A stretch of 64,000 nt of DNA, taken from positions 310,001 to 374,000 of the forward strand of contig NZ_JADKYX010000003.1 of the NCBI RefSeq assembly GCF_016093545.1, in the 5' to 3' direction. Source of the stretch: Massilia rhizosphaerae (GTDB taxonomy: Bacteria; Pseudomonadota; Gammaproteobacteria; Burkholderiales; Burkholderiaceae_D). The notes below the pieces were generated by a model. It was not told where the DNA came from. It saw only the letters and a program-made list of their open reading frames with translations, and searched no databases. Shown here piece after piece: positions 18,049 through 26,152 of this stretch. Position 1 is the stretch's first letter; each line of letters starts with the position of its first letter. The position numbers and the translations under genes were made by a program.

Positions 18049-18060
18049 GTTATCGATAAC
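18049..18060. promoter_or_regulatory. LacI-type operator palindrome upstream of GH54 gene
   Basis: GTTATCGATAAC, a perfect 12-base palindrome 27 bp before the ATG of the arabinofuranosidase gene. Palindromes with a central CG of this type are typical operators of LacI-family sugar regulators. A second palindrome, CCGATATCGG, lies at 17974-17983. No LacI gene is in the window, so the regulator would act in trans. Confidence 0.5.
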
Positions 18061-18087
18061 AAAACGGTTTTCGAAGAGAACGAATCC

Positions 18088-21000
18088 ATGCGAATCCTGA
18101 ATCTTGCCGTCAGCCTGATGCTCACGCTGGCGTTCACCCTGGGCGTGCTGCCGGCCGCGAACGCCAGTCCGGCCCGGCCGGAGGGCCCGTGCGACATCTA
18201 TGCGAAGGCGGGCGCGCCCTGCGTCGCCGCGCACAGCACCACGCGCGCGCTGTATGCCGCGTATGACGGACCGCTGTACCAGGTGATGCGCCAGTCGGAC
18301 GGCAAGACGCTCGACATCGGCGTCGTGCAACCGACGCGCCTGCCGGTTCCCGACGCCGGCGGCTATGCGGACGCGGCGGCGCAGGATGCGTTTTGCGCCA
18401 ACACCTATTGCTGGATCACGGTGCTGTACGACCAATCGGGCAAGCGCAACCACCTTGTGCAGGCGCCGCGCGGCACCTGGACGGGGCCCGCGCTGGGCGG
18501 CATGGACAATCTGCCGCTGGCGGACCTGGCGCCGGTCACCGTGATGGGCCACAAGGTCTATGGCGTGTACATCGCGCCGGGCATGGGCTTGCGCCTGAAC
18601 GACACGCACGGCGTGCCGGTCGACGACCAGGCGGGCGGGCAATATGCCGTCATCAATGGCTATCACTACAATACCGACTGCTGCTTCGACTACGGCAACG
18701 GCGAGATCGACAGCATCGACGACGACAACGGCACCATGGAAGCGATTTATTTCGGCAATGCGACCGGATGGTATCGCGGCAGCGGGCCGGGGCCGTGGGT
18801 GATGGCCGACCAGGAAAACAATCTCGTCGGCTGCGTCAACGACGACAAGTCGAAAATGTGCGCAGGCGTGCCCACCCTCGATGCGCGCTTCGTCACCGCC
18901 GTCACGAAAGGCAAGCCCGGCCATTGGGCGACGCTGGGCGGCGATGCGCGGCGGGGACGGCTTGCCGTCATGTACGAAGGGCGCAGGATCGACGCTTCGT
19001 ACGATCCCATGCGCAAGCAGGGCGCCGTCATTCTCGGCAATGGCGGCGACAACAGTGCCACGTCGCAAGGCACGTTCTACGAAGGCGCGATGACGGCGCC
19101 CGGGACGTATCCCTCCAACGACACCGACCAGCTGGTCGCGCACAACGTGGCGGCCGCCCGCTACGATGTGGCGGCCGTCAGCGTGGGCGCCGGCGCCAAG
19201 GCGGCCGCCGACGTCCCGGCCGGCCTGCACACGTTCGCGCCGCGGGAGTCGCGCGACATGACCGTCACGTTCACGAACACGACGGATCGGCCCGTCCGGG
19301 GCGTCACGCTGTCCCTGGCGGTGCCGCAGGGCTGGCGCGCCGCAGCGGGCGGCAAGGCGTCGGCAACCTTCGCGGACGCGATCGCGCCCGGCGCGAGCGT
19401 GCATGCCGTATTCAAGGTCACGTCCGGTGCCGCCCCGTTCAATGGCGACGTGAAAGGCGTCGCAACGTGGCCGGATGCCGTGGGCCATGCACGACGCGCC
19501 GAATTCGCCGCCGCCAAGGTGCGCAACGTGGCGCCGGTGAAGATCAACGAATTCCGCCTGAGCGACGGCGCCGGCGACAACCCGACCAATGCCTTCATCG
19601 AGCTCTATAACGCCGGCGCGCAAGCGGTCGACCTGTCGAACTGGACGTTCGCCCAGCACGCGGCGCGCGAACCGCTGTTTTCCGCAGTGAAGATTCCCGC
19701 CGGCACCAGGCTGGCGCCGCACGGCTTCTACGTGCTGGGCTTGTCCAATTCCGGCCTCGTGCTGCCCGCCCAGCCCGGCGACACGACCGTGCACGTGCGC
19801 AACGTCGACGGGATCAAGCCGGGCGACACCGTCGTCGTCGGCAGCGGTCCGGACCGCGAAACGCGCAAGGTCGTCCGCGTCGGCACGGCGGCCGGCCAGG
19901 CGACGCCCCTGTGGCAGCCGCTCCCCGACGGCCCCATCATCACGATTCCGGCCGGTGCGACGAACGTCCCGGTGACCTCCACCGCGGGTTTCGCAGTCGG
20001 CGACACGCTCGCCCTCGGCTACGGCGCCACGTATCCCGACGTCGGGCGCGCGACCGAGCATTACGAGACAGTGACCATCACCGGCGTCGGCACGGCAGGC
20101 AACCAGGCGTGGCTCGGCCTCGACGCGCCGGCCGGTTCGACGACGATCCAGGTGACGTCGACCGACGGCATCGCCGCCGGCGACAAGCTGCGGCTCGACA
20201 TCGACAGCGTCGGCCACGGCATCGACACGGTCACCGTCAAGCACGTGGGCACGGCCGCCCGGCGCACCAGCCTGGCCCGCGATGCGGCAGCCGGCGCGAC
20301 GACGATCGTCGTGCATGGCGCGATCGGTTTCCCAGCCAGGAAGAACGTCGACTACACGCCCGGCAAAGCCGTGATCGGCGCGCCCGGCCATCTCGAAACC
20401 GTGGAGATCGTCAAGGTCGAGGGCCAGCCGGGCGGCAACCTGACGCTGATGATCGCGCCGGCGCTCGCCCAGCCTCACGTGGCCAGCGAACCGTTCGTGG
20501 AGCCGGGCACGGGCCTCGAACTGGCGGCGCCATTGCGCTACGACCACGCGGCCAACCTGCCGTTCAGCGTGCGCGGTTCGGGCATCAGCTTCAGTCCCGC
20601 CACCCGTCACGCGCACTCGAGCAACGAGCCGGTGCGCCCGGCGGGCAGCGGGATCGTGCTGGACCGCGCCCTGTCCCGTGCCCATGACACCGATGCCGTC
20701 GTGCGCGTGGCTACCGTGACCGCCGCCGGCTTCCAGGGCAAGCCGGACCAATGGTTCGGCGGCCCGGCGCCGTCGCGGCAAGCGGGCAGCATGGTGCTGC
20801 GCGACGCGGCGGGGCACGTGGTCGACAGCCTGAACTACGGCGGCCTCGTCGATCCATGGGCATCCGGCGGATTCCGCGGCGCCGCCGGCAAGGACGCCAC
20901 CTGCCACGCGGGCGCGCCGGGCATCGCCAGCTCGTTCGTCTGGGAGCGCGCGCTCCCGGGCATCCCGTTCAGCGGTCCCGTCGGGCAAGTCGACGCGACC

Positions 21001-21558
21001 CCCGGCAGCACGGGACGCTATCCGGACGGCCAGGACAGCGATGACGATTGCTCGGATTTCGTGACGTCCGCCTCGGTCAGGATCGGCGCCGTGGATGCGG
21101 GAGCGAAGGGCGTCAAGGCCGTGTCGGTCGCGCCCTTTGCGCCCGGCCAGGCCGTCGTCGTCGATGCGGGCGACCATGCGGAAACCTTGACGGTCGCCAC
21201 AGTCGGCTCGCCTGGCATCACCCGTGCAGCGGCGATCGCGGACAAGGGCGCGACGGTCGTCCGGGTCGACGACCCGCGCCAATTCACGGTCGGCCAGGCC
21301 GTGGTCATCGGCAGCGGCGCGGATGAAGAGCAGGGCGTCGTCGCGGCGGTGGACACGGCGTGGCGGGCCGGCAAGCTGACCCTCGCGGCGCCGCTGGCGC
21401 GCGCGCACGACACGGGGAGCAATGTGTCGGGCACCGGCATCGCCTTCACCGGCCCGCTCGCGAAGTCGCATGCCGCGGGCGCGGTGATGACGGCGGCGGG
21501 TGACGTCGCGACGCCGGGCGCGGCCAACACCTATGTCCGTCGCGCGCCTGGGAGATGA
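18088..21558 (+). CDS. Secreted GH54 alpha-L-arabinofuranosidase with NEW3, split lamin-tail and repeat modules
   Basis: 1156 residues with signal peptide 1-26 (ending A-N-A). Residues 33-365 match the fungal AbfB (GH54) catalytic domain, opening GPCDIYAKAGAPCVAAHSTT. The vicinal disulfide CCFDYG (Cys198-199) is present. By alignment from memory with Aspergillus AbfB, the nucleophile is Glu243 (DQENN) and the acid/base Asp321 (GNGGDNS). The AbfB arabinose-binding domain (CBM42) is absent. Instead come an NPCBM-associated NEW3-like domain (about 370-470) and a lamin-tail-like domain whose halves (483-560 and 885-945) are separated by about 320 residues of modules of about 40 residues (564-600, 622-670, 682-720, 735-780). 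Two more modules follow (1004-1040, 1053-1090). It should release arabinose from plant polysaccharides. Start set by the signal peptide. Confidence 0.85.
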   Translation: MRILNLAVSLMLTLAFTLGVLPAANASPARPEGPCDIYAKAGAPCVAAHSTTRALYAAYDGPLYQVMRQSDGKTLDIGVVQPTRLPVPDAGGYADAAAQDAFCANTYCWITVLYDQSGKRNHLVQAPRGTWTGPALGGMDNLPLADLAPVTVMGHKVYGVYIAPGMGLRLNDTHGVPVDDQAGGQYAVINGYHYNTDCCFDYGNGEIDSIDDDNGTMEAIYFGNATGWYRGSGPGPWVMADQENNLVGCVNDDKSKMCAGVPTLDARFVTAVTKGKPGHWATLGGDARRGRLAVMYEGRRIDASYDPMRKQGAVILGNGGDNSATSQGTFYEGAMTAPGTYPSNDTDQLVAHNVAAARYDVAAVSVGAGAKAAADVPAGLHTFAPRESRDMTVTFTNTTDRPVRGVTLSLAVPQGWRAAAGGKASATFADAIAPGASVHAVFKVTSGAAPFNGDVKGVATWPDAVGHARRAEFAAAKVRNVAPVKINEFRLSDGAGDNPTNAFIELYNAGAQAVDLSNWTFAQHAAREPLFSAVKIPAGTRLAPHGFYVLGLSNSGLVLPAQPGDTTVHVRNVDGIKPGDTVVVGSGPDRETRKVVRVGTAAGQATPLWQPLPDGPIITIPAGATNVPVTSTAGFAVGDTLALGYGATYPDVGRATEHYETVTITGVGTAGNQAWLGLDAPAGSTTIQVTSTDGIAAGDKLRLDIDSVGHGIDTVTVKHVGTAARRTSLARDAAAGATTIVVHGAIGFPARKNVDYTPGKAVIGAPGHLETVEIVKVEGQPGGNLTLMIAPALAQPHVASEPFVEPGTGLELAAPLRYDHAANLPFSVRGSGISFSPATRHAHSSNEPVRPAGSGIVLDRALSRAHDTDAVVRVATVTAAGFQGKPDQWFGGPAPSRQAGSMVLRDAAGHVVDSLNYGGLVDPWASGGFRGAAGKDATCHAGAPGIASSFVWERALPGIPFSGPVGQVDATPGSTGRYPDGQDSDDDCSDFVTSASVRIGAVDAGAKGVKAVSVAPFAPGQAVVVDAGDHAETLTVATVGSPGITRAAAIADKGATVVRVDDPRQFTVGQAVVIGSGADEEQGVVAAVDTAWRAGKLTLAAPLARAHDTGSNVSGTGIAFTGPLAKSHAAGAVMTAAGDVATPGAANTYVRRAPGR

Positions 21559-21648
21559 GTGACGTGCTTCAGTGCGGCGTGCGCCCGGTCGACGGGCAGC
21601 GTCGGACTCGTGTCGCGGCGAATCGAGGGCCTTCGAGCGAAGGCGGCG

Positions 21649-22707
21649 CTACTGATCAGAAGGAATCTTGGGCTCTTTCAGCAGCTGCGCTTTATAGGCC
21701 ATCAGCTGGTCGGAAGGAACATCGAAGCGCTTGAGCCACTGGTCAGCGGACCAGCCAATCAGACGAGGCTCGCTTTCGGAAGAGGCGTAGTGGATCTGCA
21801 CTTCAGATGTCCGGACTGGCCGCAAGAGCATGTTTGGAAGCACCATCCGCGCCGGAGGTGGTGCGTCCGCCGGCGCCGCATCCGGCTGTGGGCCAGCCTG
21901 GATAACGACGCCCGCGCCGTAATCGAACAGCCGGAACCAGTCCATCGGCAACTCAGACCGGATGGTCGATTCACCACCCACCTTTTCCAGGTATTCCCTG
22001 TTGATGGCCGTCAGCCAGCTAATGGTCTTGATGCCCAGATGCGCGTTGGCGGCGCCGGCGATCAGGTTGCCGGCATCAAAGCCGCGCAACTTCGAGGCGA
22101 GGAATGCCTCGAATGCCTGGTTCTCGTCATAGCGCAGGGCTGACAGATTCAGGCTGTGGCCCGCGTAGCCATGGACCGCACGTAACCGTCGCGCGCAGTC
22201 AACGAAGAGTTCCAGGAATACGGCCGCGTGCTCCTCGACAAACAGGAGCGGTACAGTAAATCGCATGCCACACAGGCCCCAGTCGCCCATTTTCGCGCGC
22301 CAGGCCGGAAGCCCAACGACTTGAAAGTCCCACGGTCCGGCGTCGTACATCTGTTTTCCGCTGGTGTAGTAGAAGCTCACCGCATCGTCCGGGTCTAACT
22401 TGGACAACATAACCTTGAGTGGCTTTGCCTGCTCGACGGTCATTGTATCGGGGCCCTCGGGTGGCTCTTCACGCAAGAGCCAGGTCAGCTTAGGCTTGAC
22501 GGCAGCCTGATAGGCCGCGAAACACTCACTAATGGCCTCACGCACGGGCGGCAGGTGCGCGTCCGTGAAAAAGAGCGTGGCGGCGATAGCGGGCACACAG
22601 CCTATATAGTTTTGCGGCCCTTGCGCCGTGAGCAATCCCCCGGGAACGTTCATCGCCTCAGGGTTCGTGCGCATCAGCTCGACGGGGTCGAATGGTAAAT
22701 CGCTCAT
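21649..22707 (-). CDS. Type VI secretion immunity protein, DUF3396 family
   Basis: 352 residues, no signal peptide or membrane helix. Sequence features such as PWDFQVVGLPAWRAKMGDWGLCGMRFTVPL and RLRAVHGYAGHSLNLSALRYDEN fit the DUF3396 family, repeatedly found as the cognate immunity partner of nuclease-type T6SS effectors (TsiT/TsiV). It lies 8 bp downstream of the effector gene, as expected of an effector-immunity pair. A cytoplasmic location is consistent with guarding against a DNA-targeting toxin. Family assignment is from memory of motifs; pairing is inferred from order. The stretch is less GC-rich than its neighbours. Confidence 0.75.
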   Translation of the reverse strand: MSDLPFDPVELMRTNPEAMNVPGGLLTAQGPQNYIGCVPAIAATLFFTDAHLPPVREAISECFAAYQAAVKPKLTWLLREEPPEGPDTMTVEQAKPLKVMLSKLDPDDAVSFYYTSGKQMYDAGPWDFQVVGLPAWRAKMGDWGLCGMRFTVPLLFVEEHAAVFLELFVDCARRLRAVHGYAGHSLNLSALRYDENQAFEAFLASKLRGFDAGNLIAGAANAHLGIKTISWLTAINREYLEKVGGESTIRSELPMDWFRLFDYGAGVVIQAGPQPDAAPADAPPPARMVLPNMLLRPVRTSEVQIHYASSESEPRLIGWSADQWLKRFDVPSDQLMAYKAQLLKEPKIPSDQ

Positions 22708-22715
22708 GTCAGTCC

Positions 22716-23444
22716 TTAAAATGCCGGCACGCCGCCTGGTGGCGGCCGTTTCGTCACAATCATGTAAATTATGCCTGCCGCTGCTGCTGCAGGGCCCAAT
22801 TGTTCAACGGGTAGTTTCGTCGGCTTTGGCTCAGGACGGTCGCAGTCGCACTGCTTGAGGTCTAGCGGCACCATCTTGTTTGGGGCACCGGCAATTTTGA
22901 TGTAGGCCTGGCGCTGGCCTAACCGATATTTGTCGTCGGGAAACTTCATCTCCACCACTTGCTTGATGTTGTCCTGCGTGGGAGGCTTCGACGGGTCGTT
23001 GACGATGACCACATCCGGGCGGCGGGTGTAGCCGCGATTGGCGACGTATGGCTGCGGGCGAGTCGGGTCTTGGGGCCAGAGTGTCGAGGTCCAGCCTCGC
23101 CAAAGAGTCCGTCCTTTGGTCGGAATCTCTTTGTCGAGGAACGGTTCTGGCGGCCGCTTCGTCATATCGTAGGTATACTCGGCTTTGTAGGGGCTCGTGT
23201 ACTTGAGTGCTTCGTCGAGCGCCTTGAGTCGGCTGGAGACACACTCCTGCTTCAGCCGGCGCCCGTCAGCGCCGATATTCGGCTGCGTTTGACACTGGCA
23301 CATCGCCGAGCAAAGGACCTTCTTATCGGCTGCATCGAGCTCGGGTTGCTTGAGAGGTACCACCGTAGTAGAGCCTTCCGGGGACATATCCCCGACCGCC
23401 ATTGGCGTCTTTTCCCCCGGCGGAGGAGTGGGGGGGCCCGTCAT
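22716..23444 (-). CDS. T6SS effector with VRR-NUC-type nuclease domain
   Basis: 242 residues. Residues 140-185 carry a PD-(D/E)xK nuclease core of VRR-NUC type: RRPDVVIV (Asp144), VVEMKFP (Glu165, Lys167) and LGQRQAYIKI (Gln177). Six cysteines (45, 49, 51, 69, 199, 201) are arranged as CxxxCxC...C...CxC, suggesting a metal or disulfide cluster around the catalytic region. A hydrophobic Ala/Ile stretch (216-230) sits near the C-terminus. The Pro-rich N-terminus has no signal. The ATG overlaps the PAAR gene stop (ATGA) and the DUF3396 gene follows, the usual order adaptor-toxin-immunity. Likely role: DNA cleavage in a competitor cell after type VI delivery. Salmonella TseV and Pseudomonas TseT are the closest known types by architecture. 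Confidence 0.78.
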   Translation of the reverse strand: MTGPPTPPPGEKTPMAVGDMSPEGSTTVVPLKQPELDAADKKVLCSAMCQCQTQPNIGADGRRLKQECVSSRLKALDEALKYTSPYKAEYTYDMTKRPPEPFLDKEIPTKGRTLWRGWTSTLWPQDPTRPQPYVANRGYTRRPDVVIVNDPSKPPTQDNIKQVVEMKFPDDKYRLGQRQAYIKIAGAPNKMVPLDLKQCDCDRPEPKPTKLPVEQLGPAAAAAGIIYMIVTKRPPPGGVPAF

Positions 23445-24016
23445 GCGTCACCGTCCTGAACCAACTCAAACGCCAGAGCTTCGCGTGCGTCGCGGTCGAC
23501 CCAAGTCGTGTAGCCGTCTGCGTCGGTAGTGCCTGTGATGTATTGCCCACCGGTGGACCGCACACGCACGGCCTGGCTGCGCACTGGGGCTCCGGTCGCG
23601 GCGTTGACGAGTTGGAAGCGTCCGCGAAAGCGCCCTTGGCTTTGCGCGACAGGCTCATCGTGGTAGCGGCTTGCAAGCCCGGCTGCCACCACGCCAAAGC
23701 CCTGCAGGGACGTACTGGGGGCGTCCGATACGACGGCAGATGCGCCGCCGTTTACCGGGGCCGTGAGGGTCATCTGCTGGCTGGCGACCAGCAGGGCACC
23801 ACATGCTGTTTTGCACCCGTCATAGGCGACCGCGTGGCCGTCGTCAAGAAAGCCCACGTCCCCCTCCACGATGGGAAACACACCCTTGCATCGCGGGCAG
23901 GAGACCATGTCGCCGACCCGAGCCCAACCCTTTCCTTCGGTAGCGGAGAGCTGTGAACAGGTAATGACGGTCCCGCCGTGACTCGTTTTGTCGCCGATAA
24001 CGATGAGGGGTTTCAA
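23441..24016 (-). CDS. PAAR-domain spike protein with C-terminal transthyretin/Ig-like extension
   Basis: 191 residues starting with TTG; a GGAGG ribosome site lies four bases upstream (CCTCC at 24021-24025 on the plus strand). Residues 1-85 are a PAAR domain: IGDKTSHGGTVITCS, CPRC (Cys40, Cys43) and CKTAC (Cys68, Cys72). About 129-190 forms a small beta domain (FQLVNAATGAPVRSQAVRV, GTTDADGYTTW) like the transthyretin/Ig-like extensions that link cargo to PAAR proteins. It would sit on the VgrG tip and carry the nuclease encoded next. No VgrG, Hcp or sheath gene is in the window, so this is an orphan cassette relying on a T6SS elsewhere. Confidence 0.82.
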   Translation of the reverse strand: MKPLIVIGDKTSHGGTVITCSQLSATEGKGWARVGDMVSCPRCKGVFPIVEGDVGFLDDGHAVAYDGCKTACGALLVASQQMTLTAPVNGGASAVVSDAPSTSLQGFGVVAAGLASRYHDEPVAQSQGRFRGRFQLVNAATGAPVRSQAVRVRSTGGQYITGTTDADGYTTWVDRDAREALAFELVQDGDA

Positions 24017-24482
24017 AGTGCCTCCGCTAGTCTTTTTACTTGCATTAAAGTAAATTTTAACATTAATGTTGCATTTGTAAATTTTTCTAATTAAACATTT
24101 TGTTCAGCCGAGGAAGATCAAGGTGATGACCTTGCCAGGAGGAACCGTGACCTCATGACTGGCTGTGTTAGCGACGGACGTTATGTTGACCGTGTATTTG
24201 GCCAAGGGACTGAGTAAGAGTCGAAGTCGCCCGAATTTTTGTACGATCCGGATCGCAGCGGAACAGCAGCCTCCGATGGTTTTTCAGGGAGTCGATTTGC
24301 CATCGGCTAAGGTACTCAACAGGGCGTTTGGAGCCTTGATTGGCAGCAAAGAGCGGTCTCTGCAGATGTATCGGTGGGTCTGCCGATGATAATCATGCGC
24401 AATATCTCAAGTTCGGAATAAGACGAGTTCACACCGGACCGATTAAGATGTGCGGCACCACCGCGTTTTTATGGAGAACAAA
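24017..24482. other. A+T-rich intergenic region upstream of the T6SS cassette
   Basis: About 465 bp with no convincing gene; the part 24030-24110 is the most A+T-rich in the window and includes the palindrome AACATTAATGTT (24059-24070). It probably holds the promoter of the PAAR gene (minus strand) and, at its right end, that of the YciI-like gene. A 74-residue open frame at 24165-24389 lacks a ribosome site and any familiar motif and is not called. The base composition supports acquisition of the cassette from elsewhere. Confidence 0.55.
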
Positions 24483-24785
24483 GTGCACTTCCTGCTGATC
24501 TACGACCTGGCCCCCGATTACCTGGAGCGCCGCGGCGAATTCCGCAACGAACACCTCAAGCTGGGCTGGGAAGCCCACGAGCGCGGCGAGATCGTCATTG
24601 CCGGGGCCCTGGCCGATCCGGCCGACCAGGCGGTGCTGCTGTTCACCGGCGACTCGCCGGAAGCCGCCGAGCGCTTCGCCCGTGCCGATCCGTACGTCGT
24701 CCACGGCCTCGTCAAGCAGTGGCGCGTGCGGCCGTGGACCACCGTCGTCGGCCAGGACGCCGCGAATCCGGTCCGGCCGGGCTGA
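24483..24785 (+). CDS. YciI-like family protein
   Basis: 100 residues: HFLLIYDLAPDYLERRGEFRNEHL at the start and ADPYVVHGLVKQWRVRPWTTVVG at the end, the standard YciI/YCII ferredoxin-like fold with the conserved Asp-Pro-Tyr. Family function is poorly defined; a dehalogenase-like or small-molecule binding role has been suggested. GTG at 24483 is preferred since homologues begin with M-HFLL and GGAG (24473-24476) lies six bases upstream; ATG at 24471 is the alternative. It converges with the NHL lipoprotein gene, with only one base between stop codons. Confidence 0.8.
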   Translation: MHFLLIYDLAPDYLERRGEFRNEHLKLGWEAHERGEIVIAGALADPADQAVLLFTGDSPEAAERFARADPYVVHGLVKQWRVRPWTTVVGQDAANPVRPG

Positions 24786-24786
24786 C

Positions 24787-25947
24787 TCACTTCGCCGGCA
24801 ACAGTTTCACGACGAGGTCGTGCGTCGTGAGCGCGATCGAGCGGTCGGGCGCCAGGGCCACGCCGACCGGCCGGTCCAGGCCGCCGGGCAGGGGCCCGAG
24901 GACGATGCCCGCATGGCCCGCCACGCCGGCCACGGTGCTCGTCACATTGTCCAGGTTGATGCGGCGGATGGTCGAGTTGCCGGTGTCGGCGATGTATAGA
25001 TCGTTGCCGTCGACCGCGATGCCGCTGGGCGCGCACAGGCGCGAGACGCCCGGGCTGCCGTCGACGGCGTCGCACCGTCCCGCCTGGCCGGCCAGGGTCG
25101 ACACGATGCCCTTGTCGTTCACCATGCGGATCGTCGAATTGCCCGTGTCGACGACGTAGACATTGCCCCAGTTGTCGACGCCCACGTCCTGCGGGTCGCA
25201 GAACTGCGCCTGGCCGCCGTTGCCGTCGCGGCTGCCGCATACGCCCGGCGTGCCGGCCACCGTCGTGACGTTGCCCGAGGCGTCGATGCGGCGCAGCATG
25301 TGGTTGCCGGTGTCGGCCACCCACAGGTTGCCGTCGCGGTCCAGCGCGATGCCCCGCGGCCTGCAGAAGCGCGCGGTGGCGCCCCGGCCGTCCGCGCTGC
25401 CGCACGTGCCGTTGCCGGCGATGGTCGTCGTCGTGCCGTCGGGCGCGATGCGGCGGATGACGGAATTGCCGCTGTCCGTCACGTACAGGTTGCCGTCGGT
25501 ATCGGCGACGAGCCGGCTCGGGTCGTTGAACCGTGCCGCCGCGCCGCTGCCGTCCGCGTAGCCGACGGCGCCGCGCGTGCCGGCCAGGGTCGTGACCACG
25601 CCCTGGGGCGAGATCTTGCGCACGGTGGCGCTGGCGCTTTCCGCCACGTACAGGTTGCCGGCCGCGTCCGCCGTGATGCCCTGCGGCGCGTTGAAGCGGG
25701 CGCCGGCGCCGGTGCCGTCCTGCGAGCCCGTGCATTGCCCGCAGATGTCGCCCGCGATCGGGAACAGGCCCGTGGCGCCCTGTGGCCGGTCGGGCCAGCT
25801 GGGCCAGTCGGGATGGTCGGGCCACGGGTGGTCGTCCTCGTGAAACCAGCCGACTCCGATGGCGACGTCGCCGCCGCACGCGGCCAGGCCGAGCAGCAGG
25901 CTGGCGGTCAGCAGGAGCAAGCGTACTGTGCGTTCGAATGCAGTCAT
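24787..25947 (-). CDS. NHL-repeat beta-propeller lipoprotein
   Basis: 386 residues. The lipoprotein signal ends LGLAA-C (Cys24). A short Trp/Pro-rich linker (DDHPWPDHPDWPSW) is followed by about six NHL blades, each with the pattern GVTxDxxGNLYVADTGNSxIRRI and a connecting TTxAG loop containing DGxGxxARFxxPxG. Such propellers bind proteins or polymers at the cell surface; no enzymatic residues are evident. Paired Cys in several blade loops (CGSADG...RFC, CGSRDG...QFC, CDAVDG...RLC) look like intra-blade disulfides, consistent with export. Start set by the lipoprotein signal. It appears monocistronic. Function unknown. Confidence 0.82.
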   Translation of the reverse strand: MTAFERTVRLLLLTASLLLGLAACGGDVAIGVGWFHEDDHPWPDHPDWPSWPDRPQGATGLFPIAGDICGQCTGSQDGTGAGARFNAPQGITADAAGNLYVAESASATVRKISPQGVVTTLAGTRGAVGYADGSGAAARFNDPSRLVADTDGNLYVTDSGNSVIRRIAPDGTTTTIAGNGTCGSADGRGATARFCRPRGIALDRDGNLWVADTGNHMLRRIDASGNVTTVAGTPGVCGSRDGNGGQAQFCDPQDVGVDNWGNVYVVDTGNSTIRMVNDKGIVSTLAGQAGRCDAVDGSPGVSRLCAPSGIAVDGNDLYIADTGNSTIRRINLDNVTSTVAGVAGHAGIVLGPLPGGLDRPVGVALAPDRSIALTTHDLVVKLLPAK

Positions 25948-26152
25948 GGCCGAACCCCGGATGGAAACGGCATCGAGCTTACCGCGCATCGCTAGGTGCG
26001 ACATGCGTGCGCGCAAAGCGCGCGGGCCGGTCATGTGCAGGTCGGCCGCTCGTCGCGTCGACGCGACGGCGTGTCCGTGTGCGCTGCATGCGAGCGGCGC
26101 AGACTTATCCGTAAGGTAAGATTCCGCACGCAACCACAACCGCTGGAGGACC

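Noticed and set aside
18040..21471. 1143-codon minus-strand frame opposite GH54
   Set aside because: Shadow of the high-GC coding frame; it contains no motif, and the opposite strand has a clear catalytic domain and signal peptide.
24165..24389. 74-residue frame in the intergenic region right of the T6SS cassette
   Set aside because: No ribosome site, unremarkable translation, not supported by neighbours.
21559..24482. Search for direct repeats or integrase at the ends of the T6SS cassette
   Set aside because: No convincing direct repeats, tRNA gene or recombinase were seen, so no attachment sites are claimed.
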